Of a stretch of DNA of 64,000 nucleotides, positions 36,901 to 49,258 are shown in pieces. Origin of the DNA: Gyrodactylus bullatarudis. Its lineage: Eukaryota; Platyhelminthes; Monogenea; Gyrodactylidea; Gyrodactylidae. Where the stretch lies: NCBI GenBank assembly GCA_012064415.1, contig SSNU01000104.1:319089-383088 (forward strand), in the 5' to 3' direction. Within the stretch, counting starts at the first letter, position 1. Every line of letters begins with the position of its first letter. The translations under genes were made by a program, and so were the position numbers. A model generated the notes under the pieces. That model was not told the DNA's origin and ran no database searches. It worked only from the letters and a program-made list of their open reading frames with translations.

Positions 36901-39900
36901 GATGGAGAGGGAGAAGAATTGGGAATTTTACCAATCAATATTAACCATCCAATAGAGATATTGATTAGAGAAATTATTATTATTAAAACTAATTAAAAGA
37001 TTACATTATATAGATAAGCTGGAATATTATTATTACTCTGGTGTATGTTTTTTGTTTCATTAAAATACGATAGCCGTTATAATGAGTCATCATCTATTAA
37101 AAAATATATTTCAACATTCCAACGTCGCTTATAAGTAGTTTTATCAATTATCGATTTTTACAATAATGAACTGGAAATGAATTATGATTAAATCTTTAAG
37201 TAGAAATCTAATGCAGACCTCTCTTCACTACATATTAGTAGGCCCACTCCAGATATTTGAAACCTATTACTATTAGGCTATTACAGTGATCCTTTTGTAG
37301 AGAATGATTTCGCTTCATGTTATTTGTTCAAGGATCAAATAACTCTTTAAGTTCTATTCATAGTTATTGATTATTTAGAAAAAAAAAACAAATAAATATT
37401 ATTTGAAAAAATTCATCTTGAAGATAAGGTTGAATCGATATTCTATACAGTTTTATTTCTAATATGTAAATGGGTTCGTGTTAGTTCAGGGAGATCAACA
37501 TTAACACTTTTCAAAAGATCTATGATTATAAGAAAGTCTATATAAAGGAAGTAGAATTCATTGACACTAGAGCCTCATCATAGTGGACCCTCAAAAAGGT
37601 AATTTGGCATCGGGGCTCATAGTTCATACGATCTGTATTTCTCAAACTCTTTAGATCTTAGGAAAAATATTTAGGTTACCAACTAAATAAAAAAAATTTC
37701 TTAACGTCATCGGCTAACCTTTTTTAGATCATCTAAAATATTGGAAATATGATAGTAATTGAAAATGTAACTTTGGAAATATGATGAAAGAGTTTAAACT
37801 AGAATCTAATTGGATGAAAAAGCATGACCAATTCTATAATAACATGATATACTGTACATAATATTGATATATTCTTGTTGTATATGTTAAAAGCTACAAG
37901 ACTATCAGATCATGTTATAAATTAATGCGTACAATTCGAAGTAATGGATCGAAGTCCTCATCTTGCGTAAGAGATTGATTTTGATAAAAGTAACTGCTTA
38001 ATAATGTTTCAGAGTCTCTGCACCTTGTAAATTACCAACACACTGTGTCAGATTCTGACTAAAAATAAATAATACAAAAAACCTCAAAAGGTGGTTTTAT
38101 CATTAAACATAAAAATAAACTGTTTGAATCATTTTGTAGTTACGAGATTTATTTACGTGATTCTTTTTCCAATTATGCGAATATTTCTGTGTGAAATCTA
38201 ACTGAATTTGATGGATTATTGCATGCCACTCGGGATGTAAAATCAATCAGAGTCCTTGTCAGTTCACAATACACACACCAAGCAAGAATAAGAACGAGAG
38301 AAATTTGAAAGCTTTATTATTGAGTCTTCTTAACCAGAGTAATTCGAATGTAGTAAATAATTCATTTGATCTCATGATACGGCAGTAAAACAGGGTTGAT
38401 TGATCTTCTAAACGCTTCTTTATCGATCATTGTGATTCAGTGATCTGGATCACAGGTTTTTTTATAAAGACAAGTAAATAATTGCTAGAAAGACATCATC
38501 ACACTTCCCAAATTTCGATATTAGACAAGAGCAATGTTCTCTTCTAATGTGTAACGATAAAAACAATCGATAATGAATCGTTAACACTATAATTATTATC
38601 CAACTTTTTTTGTGATCCATTCAACGATTGATAACATATTTTTTTCAGTTTACTAAAATTTTCGGCTCATTCTAATCTAAACCTATTTGATTGGAAGATT
38701 CGACCCAAAGATAGTTAATCTGAAGATTTAGATCCTGAGAGCATCAAAATCCCATTTTTTCAAACTTGAAAAATATTTTCCTGGTTTCAATTGAAAGAGT
38801 GATCAAAAGTTTATTTTTTGGATCACGATTAGTCAAAGAAATAAAATTTGTTGAATCAGATTTTGAGAATCGCCCCATTATCGTTTGAAGATTGAATTTT
38901 GATTTCTTAACGATTTTCACTTCTTGAAATCGATGAAATTTTGATAATTCAAGATCCCATGAAAAATGACGAATTTTTTTCTATTGAAAATAAAAAATCT
39001 TTGTTTATAAATTTCAGCAAATCAGTCGATGTCTTGAAAAAATCAATAACTACAGATTATTCTGATTGATTGAATATTGATAGAATTCATAGAACAATAC
39101 TTGTATCATCATTATAATAATTATAATTATTATTCAAGCATGCTTTAAACCTTTTACATCATTCTGTCTGGAGGCTTAATCCAGTCTTGGCTCGTAAATA
39201 TCCATTCTGTTGATCATTTGATTTCTGCTTGATTTAGTGTTTTGCTGCTCTTAGTTCCCTTTGTGATATCAGCTGATATTGGATTTGGTCCGGATTCGTC
39301 TAAGGTACAAGCTAAAAACTAGTTTTTCCTTTTTTTACTTACTTCATACTTAGATAATTTCCAAATAGATGTTTTTCATTGTAACGAAAAGAAGACTGCG
39401 TTAATATACATAGAGAATGATGCGAGAACAAAAAAATGTAAATTTATCAAAACATTTTTCTAGTACAGAAATGAATGAACAATCAACAGAGAAAGCAATT
39501 TTAAAGAATCTCTATCCGATATTTTTTCTGCTTCTTCTTATACAGAATTATGCTAGCAACAAAGGTCAATTCTCATAAGTTTTTTCTTCTGCTTCTATAA
39601 CAGGAACAGAATAAAAAGAAAATTAAATCCTCTAAAACAAATACAACAGATACAACTTGTTCAAAAAATACTTCCCTCATCCTCCCCATATGTAAAAAAG
39701 GAAAAAGAGAGGTATGAAGAGGAAAGTAAACTGCCTCCTTAACTCAAGAATACAGCAAAAGATGTCCAGCACAAAAGAAAAGACAAGTATTTAATGATGT
39801 ATTCATTCTTACATTGCTTCACTCTATCATTTCAACACAAAAATATACATACAGTATAGATTTATGCCTTCTTCAATATAGTAATGCTATATTGCCAAAA

Positions 39901-41221
39901 GCAGTCATCCTCTGTATGGCAAGAAATGGATTATTTTTGCCTGACAAAAAGTCCCCACCTAAATAAACATTTATTTTTCATGTTAGTTCTATTTCTTTAC
40001 TTGCCTTTATCATACTCGTTCATGGGTAAGAGAAATTCCTTCTTCGTCGATACTGGAATATTCTCGAAATCTGAACAAAAAATTCAAGAAAGATCGATAT
40101 AATTTTTTTCTAAATTGATAACTAACACATACAAAATAAATTTCAAAAAAAATCCAAAAGCAACACAAGACATCAGCAGAATCAGTCTTAAATACACACT
40201 TAGTAGAGATTGGTTGTAGAGACGACAAGCCAGGCGTTAAAAGAATTCAAACATTTATCTCACAACAAGTTTAGTTTTTAAATAGGAAATTATTGAATTT
40301 AGCGTTGACATCTCATCTTTGTCGGGACTAGAATATTTTCAATTTCTGAACAAAAGATTCAAGCACCAAGAAGGGTCGATCTCTTCCTTTTTTGTAGCCT
40401 CAATTGATTGATTAAGTTAGAAAGAGTCTTTGATTGACACGTAACTTGATAAAGGTGATGCGTTACACAATGTTGCATCGTTCATCAGGTCATAATCATT
40501 AGATTGAACTCTGCATTCAATTTGATCACAAGTCAATTCTCAACAGATCAATCAATGCTTAGAATTAGGCCTTGATATAAGCAAACCTGTGAATAAAAGC
40601 TTTTTAGACTTTGATACAGTATAATCTCTATTGTGTTGGAACACACATCTTAAAAGTGATGATGTATTCTGTTTTCTCATACAAACTTTTTGTCAAAGAA
40701 AATTTTGATAGCCTTGCACTTGAGTGATCTATTTTGAAGGATTTGATGAATTCCCCCCCCTCACTATTTTAATTTTGTACTTCTTATAAATAAAATTTCT
40801 CCTTTGTCTAAAATAGGTTATGATTCCCTCATATATGTAGCAGTTAATAGATTCTCTTCTTCCACTAAAATCTTGGAATCTTAGGCTACAAAACTTTTCT
40901 TCCACATTTGAATAAGTCCGATTGTCAGAGAATTCGTCTCTCTCTCCAAACCAGCTCTTGAAAAATATTCCTTCCGTTTTCCGACCTGTATCCCTTTCAC
41001 TTTCTTCTCGACCTGTTTAGATTCTTAGGCACTAAATTCCCTTTCTCACGCTGGGATATCCTTAAAGATATAAAATCAATAACTAAAGTTGATTACTCTA
41101 TATTCCTTCTTTACTCTAATTTACATTTGAGTGGATAAGTCGTGCTTTGAGAGGAGATCAAGAAGTGATTTTTAATTATCAATTTTATATAAACTAATAG
41201 ATGAGTAATTATAAACCTAAT
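33961..41221. other. 7.3-kb gene-free stretch
   Basis: No gene is supported. Frames of 60-92 residues are composition noise. A diverged direct repeat of about 60 bp (40035-40095 and 40316-40376, sharing TTCTGAACAAAA then ATTCAAG) lies near the right side. A piece at 38890-39010 resembles FB-1 arms. It could be intergenic or intronic. Confidence 0.4.
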
Positions 41222-41740
41222 TGACATAAAGATGAGAACTTAATGAGGATTTCGAAAATGAACCAAATTTCCACTTTTTCAGCTCTTGAACCCAAAATTT
41301 TTATTGATTTCAATGATTTAAAGCAGTTAAGTGATGATATCTGGGATCAACATTATACAAATATTATTCAAATTTACTTGTAGAAATTAACTGAAATTCG
41401 TCATTACTGTGGGAAATCGAACCATATGAATTTTTCGATTATAACGAAGGCAAATTATCCAAAATCTGGAAGTTTAACTTTTTCCCGGAAACAGTAAGTT
41501 CTTCGCTATCTCTCTAGCTAAATTCGAATTCTTCGTTCAATTTTTATCCCAAATATCAGTACTTAACTGCTTCGGATCATCGAAATCGATAAAAAATGTT
41601 AGGTTCAAAAGCTGAAAAAGTGGAAATTTGCTGCAAATTTGAAATTCGAGAAACGGCCTTATTTTGGTCAGATTGAATTTTTTTCGAATATCCACATTTT
41701 ATTAGCTCATTCCGTTTTAGAATTCAAAAAGTTATTTTTT
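41222..41740. repeat. Fold-back element, family FB-1, best copy
   Basis: Roughly 100-bp arms at 41268-41370 and 41540-41640 are inverted copies: TTCCACTTTTTCAGCT on the left and AGCTGAAAAAGTGGAA on the right, then ATTTTTATTGATTTC.. against ..GAAATCGATAAAAA, and CAGTTAAGTGATGATAT against ATATCAGTACTTAACTG. The left outer end is TTGACATAAAGATGAGAAC; on the right it extends through TTAGCTCATTCCGTTTTAG. The central 170 bp are unique. Non-coding. Confidence 0.75.
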
Positions 41741-41844
41741 TCTTTGAATCCGGTGAAAAATATTAGAAGCAAGCTTTAAATTTTCTTTTGAAATCGAACA
41801 TTTTAATTTTTATGCAGAATTAGAATAATGATAGTAAAAATGTT

Positions 41845-41915
41845 GGGGGGGGGGTGGTTTGAACCTAGGACCGAGAAAAGAGGTGAAAGAGATATCACTG
41901 CGACATACCGGATCA
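41845..41915 (-). repeat. tRNA-Glu-like pseudogene or SINE head
   Basis: Read on the minus strand, the segment has an A-box-like TGTCGCAGTGA (41895-41905) and, 40 bp on, a B box GGTTCAAACC (41856-41865). GATATCTCTTTCACC between them matches the anticodon arm of tRNA-Glu(TTC) (anticodon at 41885-41887). The D arm is short, and the acceptor and T stems do not pair, so this is not a working tRNA. It is followed by a run of ten C on that strand (41845-41854 as G on plus). tRNA-Glu-derived RNA polymerase III promoter of a SINE is the likely identity. Confidence 0.5.
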
Positions 41916-42230
41916 TTAAGATTGTAACATTCATTCTCTAGTACAGTCTATAGAATGTGGACCTAGGAGTTGAAACATTTAATTAAATAAAAATGAAATT
42001 AAGAATAAAAGATGAAGAACAACAAAGATAGTCTTGTTCAGTTGAAAAGCATTTCTCCTCTACCAGTATGAAGCAAATCTAATAAAATTAAAGATGGCTG
42101 AAATGGAATACTCAACTCCGATTGGCTGTTGGAAAATTCAAGTCAATACATTTGATTTTCTTGTTTATTCATGGAGACAGCAAGAAAAAAAGTAGAAAAT
42201 AGAAAAAAGAAGAATATAAAACGTCAATAA

Positions 42231-42250
42231 TCATCATCATCATCATCATT
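42231..42250. repeat. (ATC)n microsatellite
   Basis: Six to seven tandem ATC units, adjacent to A-rich sequence. Confidence 0.8.
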
Positions 42251-42396
42251 TCTAGAGAGAGATAGAATTGAGATCTTTCTATCGGGTATTGATTTTTTGA
42301 CTGTAAAATCTGTACACCTAGTCAGTTCTCTGTATATTTCAAAGACAGATTATTATTATTATCATTCTATTGACAACGATTTCATGAGGCTAGTTG

Positions 42397-42570
42397 ACAT
42401 GAAGATCAGAATTTACTGGTATTACAAAAAATTCCCCACTTCTTACTATCTATGAGCTAAAAATTTTTATTGGTTTCGAAGATTTTAATACTGATATCTC
42501 GGATCATCAATAGATGAAGAAATATAATTCGGCTAAAATAGCTCACAGAAATTTTTTCTTTAACATGGGA
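42397..42570. repeat. Fold-back family FB-1, partial copy
   Basis: Starts TTGACATGAAGATCAGAATT, the same end as at 33369, followed by arm sequence (AAAAATTTTTATTGGTTTC, ATACTGATATCTCGGATCAT). The second arm is missing. Confidence 0.6.
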
Positions 42571-42740
42571 AGTTTCTCTCTTTATGACATATTAAGTTAT
42601 TTTTTTGTTTGAAATATTTTATTGATATGTACAACATAGGTAAATATGGTTATAAATAGTTATTCATATAAGGTTACAACGGACATAAGAATACAATAAA
42701 TATTAAGTCTAGATGAATTTGTTCTAACAAAAAAAAGTCA

Positions 42741-43227
42741 ATTATCTATCTTTATGGGTCCGTCGTTACGCTTTCATCATATAAAAATTCTCTGATTCTT
42801 CGATCAGAATTGAAAGGTCCTACAATCTAAGAAATATGTCTTATGAAAATAACTACTTACTCTCTACCTATAATAAACTTAACGATAAATATGACTTTTC
42901 TAATTGTGACAACCTAAACTCGATTAAAAATATTATGAAACATATTCGATCTAAAATCGACTACACTTACTCTCTCCTATATCCTGATCTTCATTAAGTA
43001 GAAACTACCAAGTGCTATTCGATTAAACTTGTCAGATTTACATCCAAAACTAAACCATCGAAGATGTTCTACTCCAAAAGCCAATTCGATCGCAATGAAA
43101 AACTCTTTCAAGACCATGTTTGCATCCTTATAATGATAAACCATTAAAAGATTTACTATTTATTTGTATTTTCCATTAGTATTTTGTTGCATTTCCTATT
43201 TTTCAATTTAGATTTTATTCTAACAAA
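42741..43227 (+). pseudogene. Non-LTR family A 3' copy with poly(A)
   Basis: A plus-strand frame ending at 42997 reads CDNLNSIKNIMKHIRSKI then DYTYSLLYPDLH and a stop, the family A C-terminus. About 220 bp of 3' UTR end in TTCTAACAAAAAAAAA near 43212-43227. The upstream neighbour at 42725-42740 has the same TTCTAACAAAAAAAA end, so two truncated copies may be stacked here. Confidence 0.7.
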
Positions 43228-43339
43228 AAAAAATATCTAAATGAATCTGAGCATTAAATCATTTATAAATGTAAGGAAGAGTATAAGAGAGATTTTGAAT
43301 AATCTATTTTTGATATAATATATAACATAATAGATTTAA

Positions 43340-43735
43340 ATTTGCAGACGATCGTCTTCAAGGTGAAAAATTCCCCTGATATTTCTGATCACAACTTCTA
43401 TCTTCTTAAAGATTCCCTTGAGTCCATGGGGCTCTATATTAATAGAGATAAATGTAGATTATTGCTAACAAAAAAAACGTTCTCCCTGCAACCCTCTTGA
43501 AATCACTTCTACTTCCTGGAGAAATTGTCTCATCAACTTCGGACCTTGATTTCAGTATATCTAATGGACTTAAAATTAATCCCCTTACAAACCTGGCTCA
43601 TATAAACTCAGTTAACTTGAGACTAAAAGCTTTCATGGCACTAGTTCTTAGTCATCTTGACTATATTTCACCTTTAGTCCATCACTGGAGTATTGAAAAA
43701 TCCCTTTTTATTCTTTCTTTATCCTGACCAGGCGG
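43340..43735 (+). pseudogene. Non-LTR reverse transcriptase fragment with catalytic box
   Basis: The plus strand carries the RT motif FADD (about 43343-43354) and, after a frameshift, DSLESMGLYINRDKCRLLL (the GLxIN..KC motif that follows the catalytic box). Next come LLKSLLLPGEIVSSTSDLDF and, in the frame 43497-43727, INSVNLRLKAFMALVLSHLD then YISPLVHHWSI, the usual post-catalytic region. Multiple frameshifts; inactive. Confidence 0.75.
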
Positions 43736-46150
43736 CACAAGTTAAATTTTTTCAACTCACTAAAGAAATAAACTAACGAAAATAATTGAAAAACCACCTT
43801 TTCGATAAACAACGTTGAACTCTCTGACTTGAATCGATGAATAGGAGAAAAGGGTATCCTAATTAATTACTCAATCAGATGAATTCCCGACATCAGAAGC
43901 TCCCCCTGTCCTTTCCCCTTTTCCAGTATGTTCAGTATGTGTGACCTTTGCCTCTCTTGTATGAGGGAGTAAAAAACATTTTATGTTTGACGTTTGCAAG
44001 AGTGAAACGAACACACTCACTCAGTATGCATAGAATATAGAATTCATACTTGTAATTACATCTCTCTGTTGATTTCCTCTTGCCTTGGACAGGCTGATTT
44101 GCAGATGTTTCTTGTAAACGGATATTTTTAATGGAAAAAACATTGGGAAGAGAAAAAAAGGTTCTTGGAGAAGCCATCAAATATATATAGGCATACACTG
44201 TTTATGCATTTACAAAAAAGGGAATATGAAAAATTGACATATCTCCACACACAAACATCCCCCCTCGTTAAAATTCAACAAGATGATGAGAGACCCCAGT
44301 GCATTTTTATAAAAAATATATTCAAGTCAAAAAATATAAAATATTGAAAGCAATAAAAAATTATTCTGCAAATAATAATGATAATGGAATGTAACAAATT
44401 GGTTACTTTTAAGTAGTCCGAGAATTACTAGTCTCCAATAACGATTTTATTCTTAATAAGTATACAATTTTTACCATACATGGACGGAAATTTAAAATGC
44501 CTAACTTGGTTTTTTTCTCAGGTTCAGAGTTTTATTTAAATGATTGGCTGATCAATTACATTTACCCCGTCTTGTTTTACGAAAACGAATCCTTTCGGGA
44601 TTAAAATAATGTCTCAGAATATTAAGAATTCTACAACTATTTAAAACGAACAATTACAATTTATGATGAATTGGGCTTTCATCGCGTAAGCAGCTAGCAT
44701 CTAGATCGAAGCTTTGAGCTATGTTGGAAAATTTTCCACTTTGGAGGATTTGTATTTTGTTTTAACTATTCTTTGGAATAATTTTTTCTACTTATTTTTC
44801 AGTTTATGAGATACTAATCAGTGACAAATACTCTGTTCAATCCCTTGAAAAGAAAATAAATTTATCAACCCACAAGAATATTTACAACTCATTAAGATAG
44901 GTATAAAGTGACGCCAACCAAGGTTACTTGAAAAATGCTAATTTTATGTAAATATATTCCAACACTATAAAATATTTAGAACGTTTTTATTTTGAAAAAC
45001 CTATTTGCTGATGTTGTAGGAAACAACAAGAACAACTTTCTTCCATAATTTCTGAGATAACTCGTAAAAAGAATCAAAAAAAGTCCTGTTCATAAAACCT
45101 ATGAATCAGGCAATTTTTGTTTTTGGTTCCCATTGTAATCAGCTGATATTTTGTCATTTTGAACCTAGGATCGAGGTGAGAGGGTCCAAATGAGAGGTGA
45201 TGTAATCGGGCTGGATCTTGTTTTGTCCACAACAATTCTTCTGTTTGAATGGAACACAAATTTATGATATGTAAGCTTTTTATACAGGCTGAGAAAATCT
45301 CATTTATAGTTTCATATTCAAAGGATGTAAGGAAAATTTACATAAAAGTTTATGAATAAAGATGCATATTGATTCAAAATGATTAGCGATGATTGGATGA
45401 GAAATGACTAATCTTTACGGCTCACAAGAATAGGATAGACCGTTTCTCGTCGATCACAAGTAGAAAAAATCAAGAACCATGCAATGCATATTTGTGTTTT
45501 GAATATCCTTTAGGGAAATAAACAAATTTAAAATGAATCCAAGCTAAAGTTATTCAGGAGGAGAGAACTAAGGAAACAAATTGTTATTATTTATTTTTGT
45601 CAAAACTTTTCCATTAGGGAAAAAAAGTTTCTTGTCGTCAAGGTAGCCCACTGGACTCAAGAGTATAGCGATAAATAGAGACGTCACATCGAGAGGAGAG
45701 ACATGAAAAAATATCCCCCCCCCCACTCAATATAGCAAGCATAATCTTATTAGGCTACTCATGAATTTTGAGTTGAAAAATTCACCTCTACCAACTGGAA
45801 ATCAAGATATTCCCCTTGATTGTTGTAATACTGTTATTAGAGATTGTTAGGGTATAAATTCATATAAGTGAGTAATATACTAATGAGTCATTCATATGCT
45901 GTATTGAAGGTATAATCCTAAACTTCTGAGTCACATTCTCAATCACATCTGGGCTCACATTAGTCTCGAGTAATATATTACAAGATGAGGTTTTTGTTTA
46001 TGAAATAATAATGATAATCTTTTGCATTATATTTGAATTTTAAGTACATCTGATAGTAATAAAAAAAACAAAATTATGCGTTTATATAATGAATTTGATC
46101 GATGGAAATCAACTTTGGTCAGGATCATTGGGGACACCATCTTGAATGAT
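43736..46150. other. Intergenic, 3' side of Polycomb
   Basis: No gene. Contains a run of ten C at 45715-45724. A segment near 45160-45225 has TGAACCTAGGATCGAG, similar to the B-box end of the tRNA-Glu-like repeat at 41856, but the rest is too diverged to call. Confidence 0.4.
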
Positions 46151-46154
46151 CGGG

Positions 46155-46160
46155 TTTATT
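46155..46160 (-). terminator. Candidate polyadenylation signal for Polycomb
   Basis: AATAAA on the minus strand, about 235 bp past the stop codon at 46396; the best-placed signal for the 3' end of the transcript. Confidence 0.5.
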
Positions 46161-46395
46161 TTCGTATTTACAATAACATGACGGTATTTATTTGAATAAT
46201 AATATATTATATCAATATTGCAATAGGTGTAAAAAGTAACTTCTCTCATTTTATATAGAAATAATAGGAATAATAGTCTAAAATGACAATAGGAATTTCT
46301 GATCTGATAAACATGGGAAATGTACATCTGAATTCTCGGATAATTCTATGGTTTGTAGAAGAAATCACAGGATCAAATAAAAGGACTAATAATTA

Positions 46396-49258
46396 TCATC
46401 TCTTTGCAGATAGATCAATGGGCAAATCACTAGAGTCATCAACAATGGGACTGGCCCTTGTCTCAGAACAACTAGTTTTGAAGGGATTGAACTCTTCATT
46501 CTTCCGCTGGGGTGAGGCGACTCTGGCCTGATTCTTTTGGAGATTGAAGCCAAGGAAATTTGTGGGATCCACAAACGGGAATGAATTAACAACAGCGTTC
46601 ATTCTTGATATAAACTCTGCATATCTTATGGAATTACTGACCAGATCTGATGCCATTCCAATACCCGGTTCAGGTGAGACATTGAGTCTCTTTGAATCAT
46701 TCCTATTGGCTGAGGGCGATTTCGATGAGGGAACACTTGCTGGCTTAGCACTGGCGACAATATCAGCTTTTTGTTTGTCATCTGGGAATGAGTAAATGCT
46801 GGGAACCTCTTCCTTATCAACAGGAGAAGATGATGCCTGAGGCCTGTAGCAGATTGTGGCAGGAGCTTTTCGTTTCCTACTCTTTTGAGGTGTGGAAAAG
46901 AGTTTTTCGGTTGTCTTGGTGGAAATTTTCTTCATTGGCGATAGGAAAGTCGGCTTGGATTTGTCGAGGAAGGAGTTCTTTGGAAATGGGACCATACTGG
47001 GCAACTGATGTGGCGAAGGCTTCGATTTGTACTGGGTATTAATGGGTGTCTTTTTCTTTTCAGATTCATTCACCACCTTGACAGATGACTGAATAGTTGA
47101 AGGAGAGCTGACTGCTTCTGGAGTTACCGGTTCACTTTTCTTCATATATTTTCTCAAAGACTTTTCGGGATCATCTTTCATTTTCATGTCATTTGTATTG
47201 GTGTTGTGATTCATCTTGATGACCAATTTCTCAACCTTCTTTTCGTCATCTGGCCTAACATAGGCCTTACCAAGGATAGGGACCTTCTGATCACCTTTCG
47301 GATTACTTAGTATCATTTCAGAATTGCTTAATGACTTTATCTTGGCAATATAAGGCTCAGACGAGAGTTTAGTGTGATAGTTTTCCTTGTCCGAGTTTGT
47401 CTCCATGGCAGTTTGGGGCGAGATTGACTCTTTCTTCAGCATATTATTCATTTTGAATAGTTTCTCTGATAGTTTGTGCAGATCTTGAGGCGGCTTCATT
47501 TCCTTAATTGTAATCGTACTTTTGTTGACGGTGACATCTGTAATTTGCATTTCATCGTGAATTTTCAACTCCTCAAAACTGAGCGTGTGGTAGTTGTCGA
47601 GCCAGCTCAAAATTTTCAAGTTTGCACTCATCTTTGGGTTTTCCTGCGTCTTGGGCAGTTGAATTCTCAGGGGGGCCAATTTTGGTGGACATTGTGTAGT
47701 GCATATCAGTTTATCATCGAAATCATTTGGGAACATTTCAGATGTTTCTCCAAAGTAGACAGACCGGTCTGATTCATCAGAGGAGCAGTTCATGTCCATG
47801 GTCAGTCTTCGTTTCCTCTTCTTCTTGCTCGACTTGCTGTTGGTAACCTTTCTCTTCTTGCCAGCTGCGGTGGTTTTAATCTCAATTTCGTGGTCTTTTT
47901 CCGATATTTCGATATCACCGCATTCCATTGGGGGTAGATAGTCGATGTCTTCGGAATCTCTGGCCTTTTCAATTGGATTGACTCGATCATCAGCTGAGCT
48001 TTCTGCTAGGCTGTTGGAAATATTGATAATTGAACTTTCAGCACTGGGAACATCGGGTGGGGGACATGCCTTGAGTCGTTCTCTAGATATGATGAGCTTA
48101 ATCTTTTCCCTTGGCTCTACTTCAATAATCTCAGGTGAGAGGACTTGTTGAGGCTATAAAAATTAGAAATAGAAAAAATATGTAGATTTAATTCAAAAGC
48201 AGACTACTAACTGGAGATAGAGGGGGAAGTGATTTTGCACAAGCTTCCATTGATGGAGAGCTCATGTTGGAGGATAGGAAGTTGTTGAAGAAGTGTCGCT
48301 GACGATTCTGGTAAATAGCACTCTGTGTAGCAGCGGTAACCAATTGGGTTGTCTTTCTGAATTCCCTCTTAACTCGTGTGGGCATTGTGGTGGAGACACA
48401 AGGCTCTGTCATGGCTGGCGAAGGAGGATCTTCATCGAAATGATCTGTTCTTGCCTCTTCTTTCGTCTCCTCTATAGCCTCTTCTTCTTCTTCTTGGTGT
48501 TGTCTTAGGGGTTCTTTCTCTTCTTCGCGAGGGGGGGATTCTTGTTCTGGATTGTTTTCGTCATTTGATTCACTGGAATCAGATGTGACTGGTAGGCCTT
48601 GTTTTCTCTTCAAATAGTTGTCAATCAATCGTTTATCCAAGATATTCTTCTCGGGTTCCCATGTGTTATGCCTGTTGATAAATATAGAAAGAGATTAGCT
48701 CGATAGTTTGAAAATCAATCGAAATCACTGCTTCATTACAAATTCAAATTAAATTATCGATTTTTTTCTTCTATAGAAAAAAATTTTAGCTAGAGAGAGA
48801 AGAATTCTACACATTGAAAATGAATGAATATCATCTCGACCAATCATATTCAAGATAGACAACATTCACTCCAACATGTGGATGTGAATACCTTAAAGCA
48901 TACATAGACTAGTCCATATATACCCATTCTTACAGTCTACACACACACACACACATTCACGCATACATCAAATAGGTAACAGTCTATGTTCATATTAACT
49001 CTAGTTATCCATCCATCATGCCAAGAATATTTTGAATTTTTTTTTCTATCAACATAACTTGAAATACAGGTGAATTGAGAAGAGAAACTCACGATTCAGA
49101 CCAGTATTTCCATTTGACGAGGTATTCCACTCGATTCTGTAATGGAATTAATTTTTATTAGATAAATTTTCCCCTTTTAAAGTCGTCAAACGTACACTTC
49201 TCGTTCGTTTATCCAAGAGTCTCTCGACTTTGTAGACGTCGGTCTCATTCTCTTTCAT
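46396..49258 (-). CDS. Pc: Polycomb (Pc), chromodomain subunit of PRC1, four exons
   Basis: Spliced model: exons 49258-49196, 49136-49093, 48671-48212 and 48153-46396, GT..AG introns, phases 0, 2, 0, 774 residues. The chromodomain (about residues 8-61) is VYKVERLLDKRTR, EYLVKWKYW, SHNTWEPEKNILDKRLIDNY. The aromatic cage that reads H3K27 trimethylation is present (Tyr9, Trp30, Trp33), and ILDKRLIDNY matches fly Pc (ILDRRLIDIY). An acidic stretch follows (about 75-110, poly-Glu), then a basic KKKRKRR nuclear signal (about 300). The Pc box ITDVTVNKSTITIKEMK lies at residues 393-409 (47494-47544), the contact to RING1/Sce in PRC1. Uniquely, about 365 Ser/Lys/Pro-rich residues follow it, ending with PIDLSAKR, a CtBP-type motif. 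Expected role: nuclear chromatin repressor. The start is chosen at the ATG just before the chromodomain; the frame stays open upstream to a possible acceptor at 49378. Confidence 0.93.
47494..47544 (-). other. Pc box (CBX C-terminal box)
   Basis: ITDVTVNKSTITIKEMK, closely like the fly Pc C-terminal box ITDVTVNLETVTIREC. It identifies the protein as Polycomb rather than another chromodomain protein such as HP1 or CDY. Confidence 0.88.
48477..48535 (-). repeat. Coding acidic low-complexity tract
   Basis: CTT/TTC-rich on plus, encoding EEEEEAIEETKEEA-type and PPREEEKEP sequence within the third Pc exon. In frame and likely translated; prone to length variation. Confidence 0.7.
48941..48954. 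repeat. (CA)n tract in the second Pc intron
   Basis: Seven tandem CA units inside the 421-bp intron (48672-49092). Confidence 0.75.

Noticed and set aside
45160..45225. Second tRNA-Glu-like element (CTCTCACC and a B-box-like GGTTCAAA on the minus strand)
   Set aside because: A box not recognisable and spacing off; mentioned only as a possible relative of the 41849 element.
46544..47990. Several frames of 60-98 residues on the plus strand and other minus frames within the Pc exons
   Set aside because: Shadows of the Pc coding sequence; no independent coding signal.
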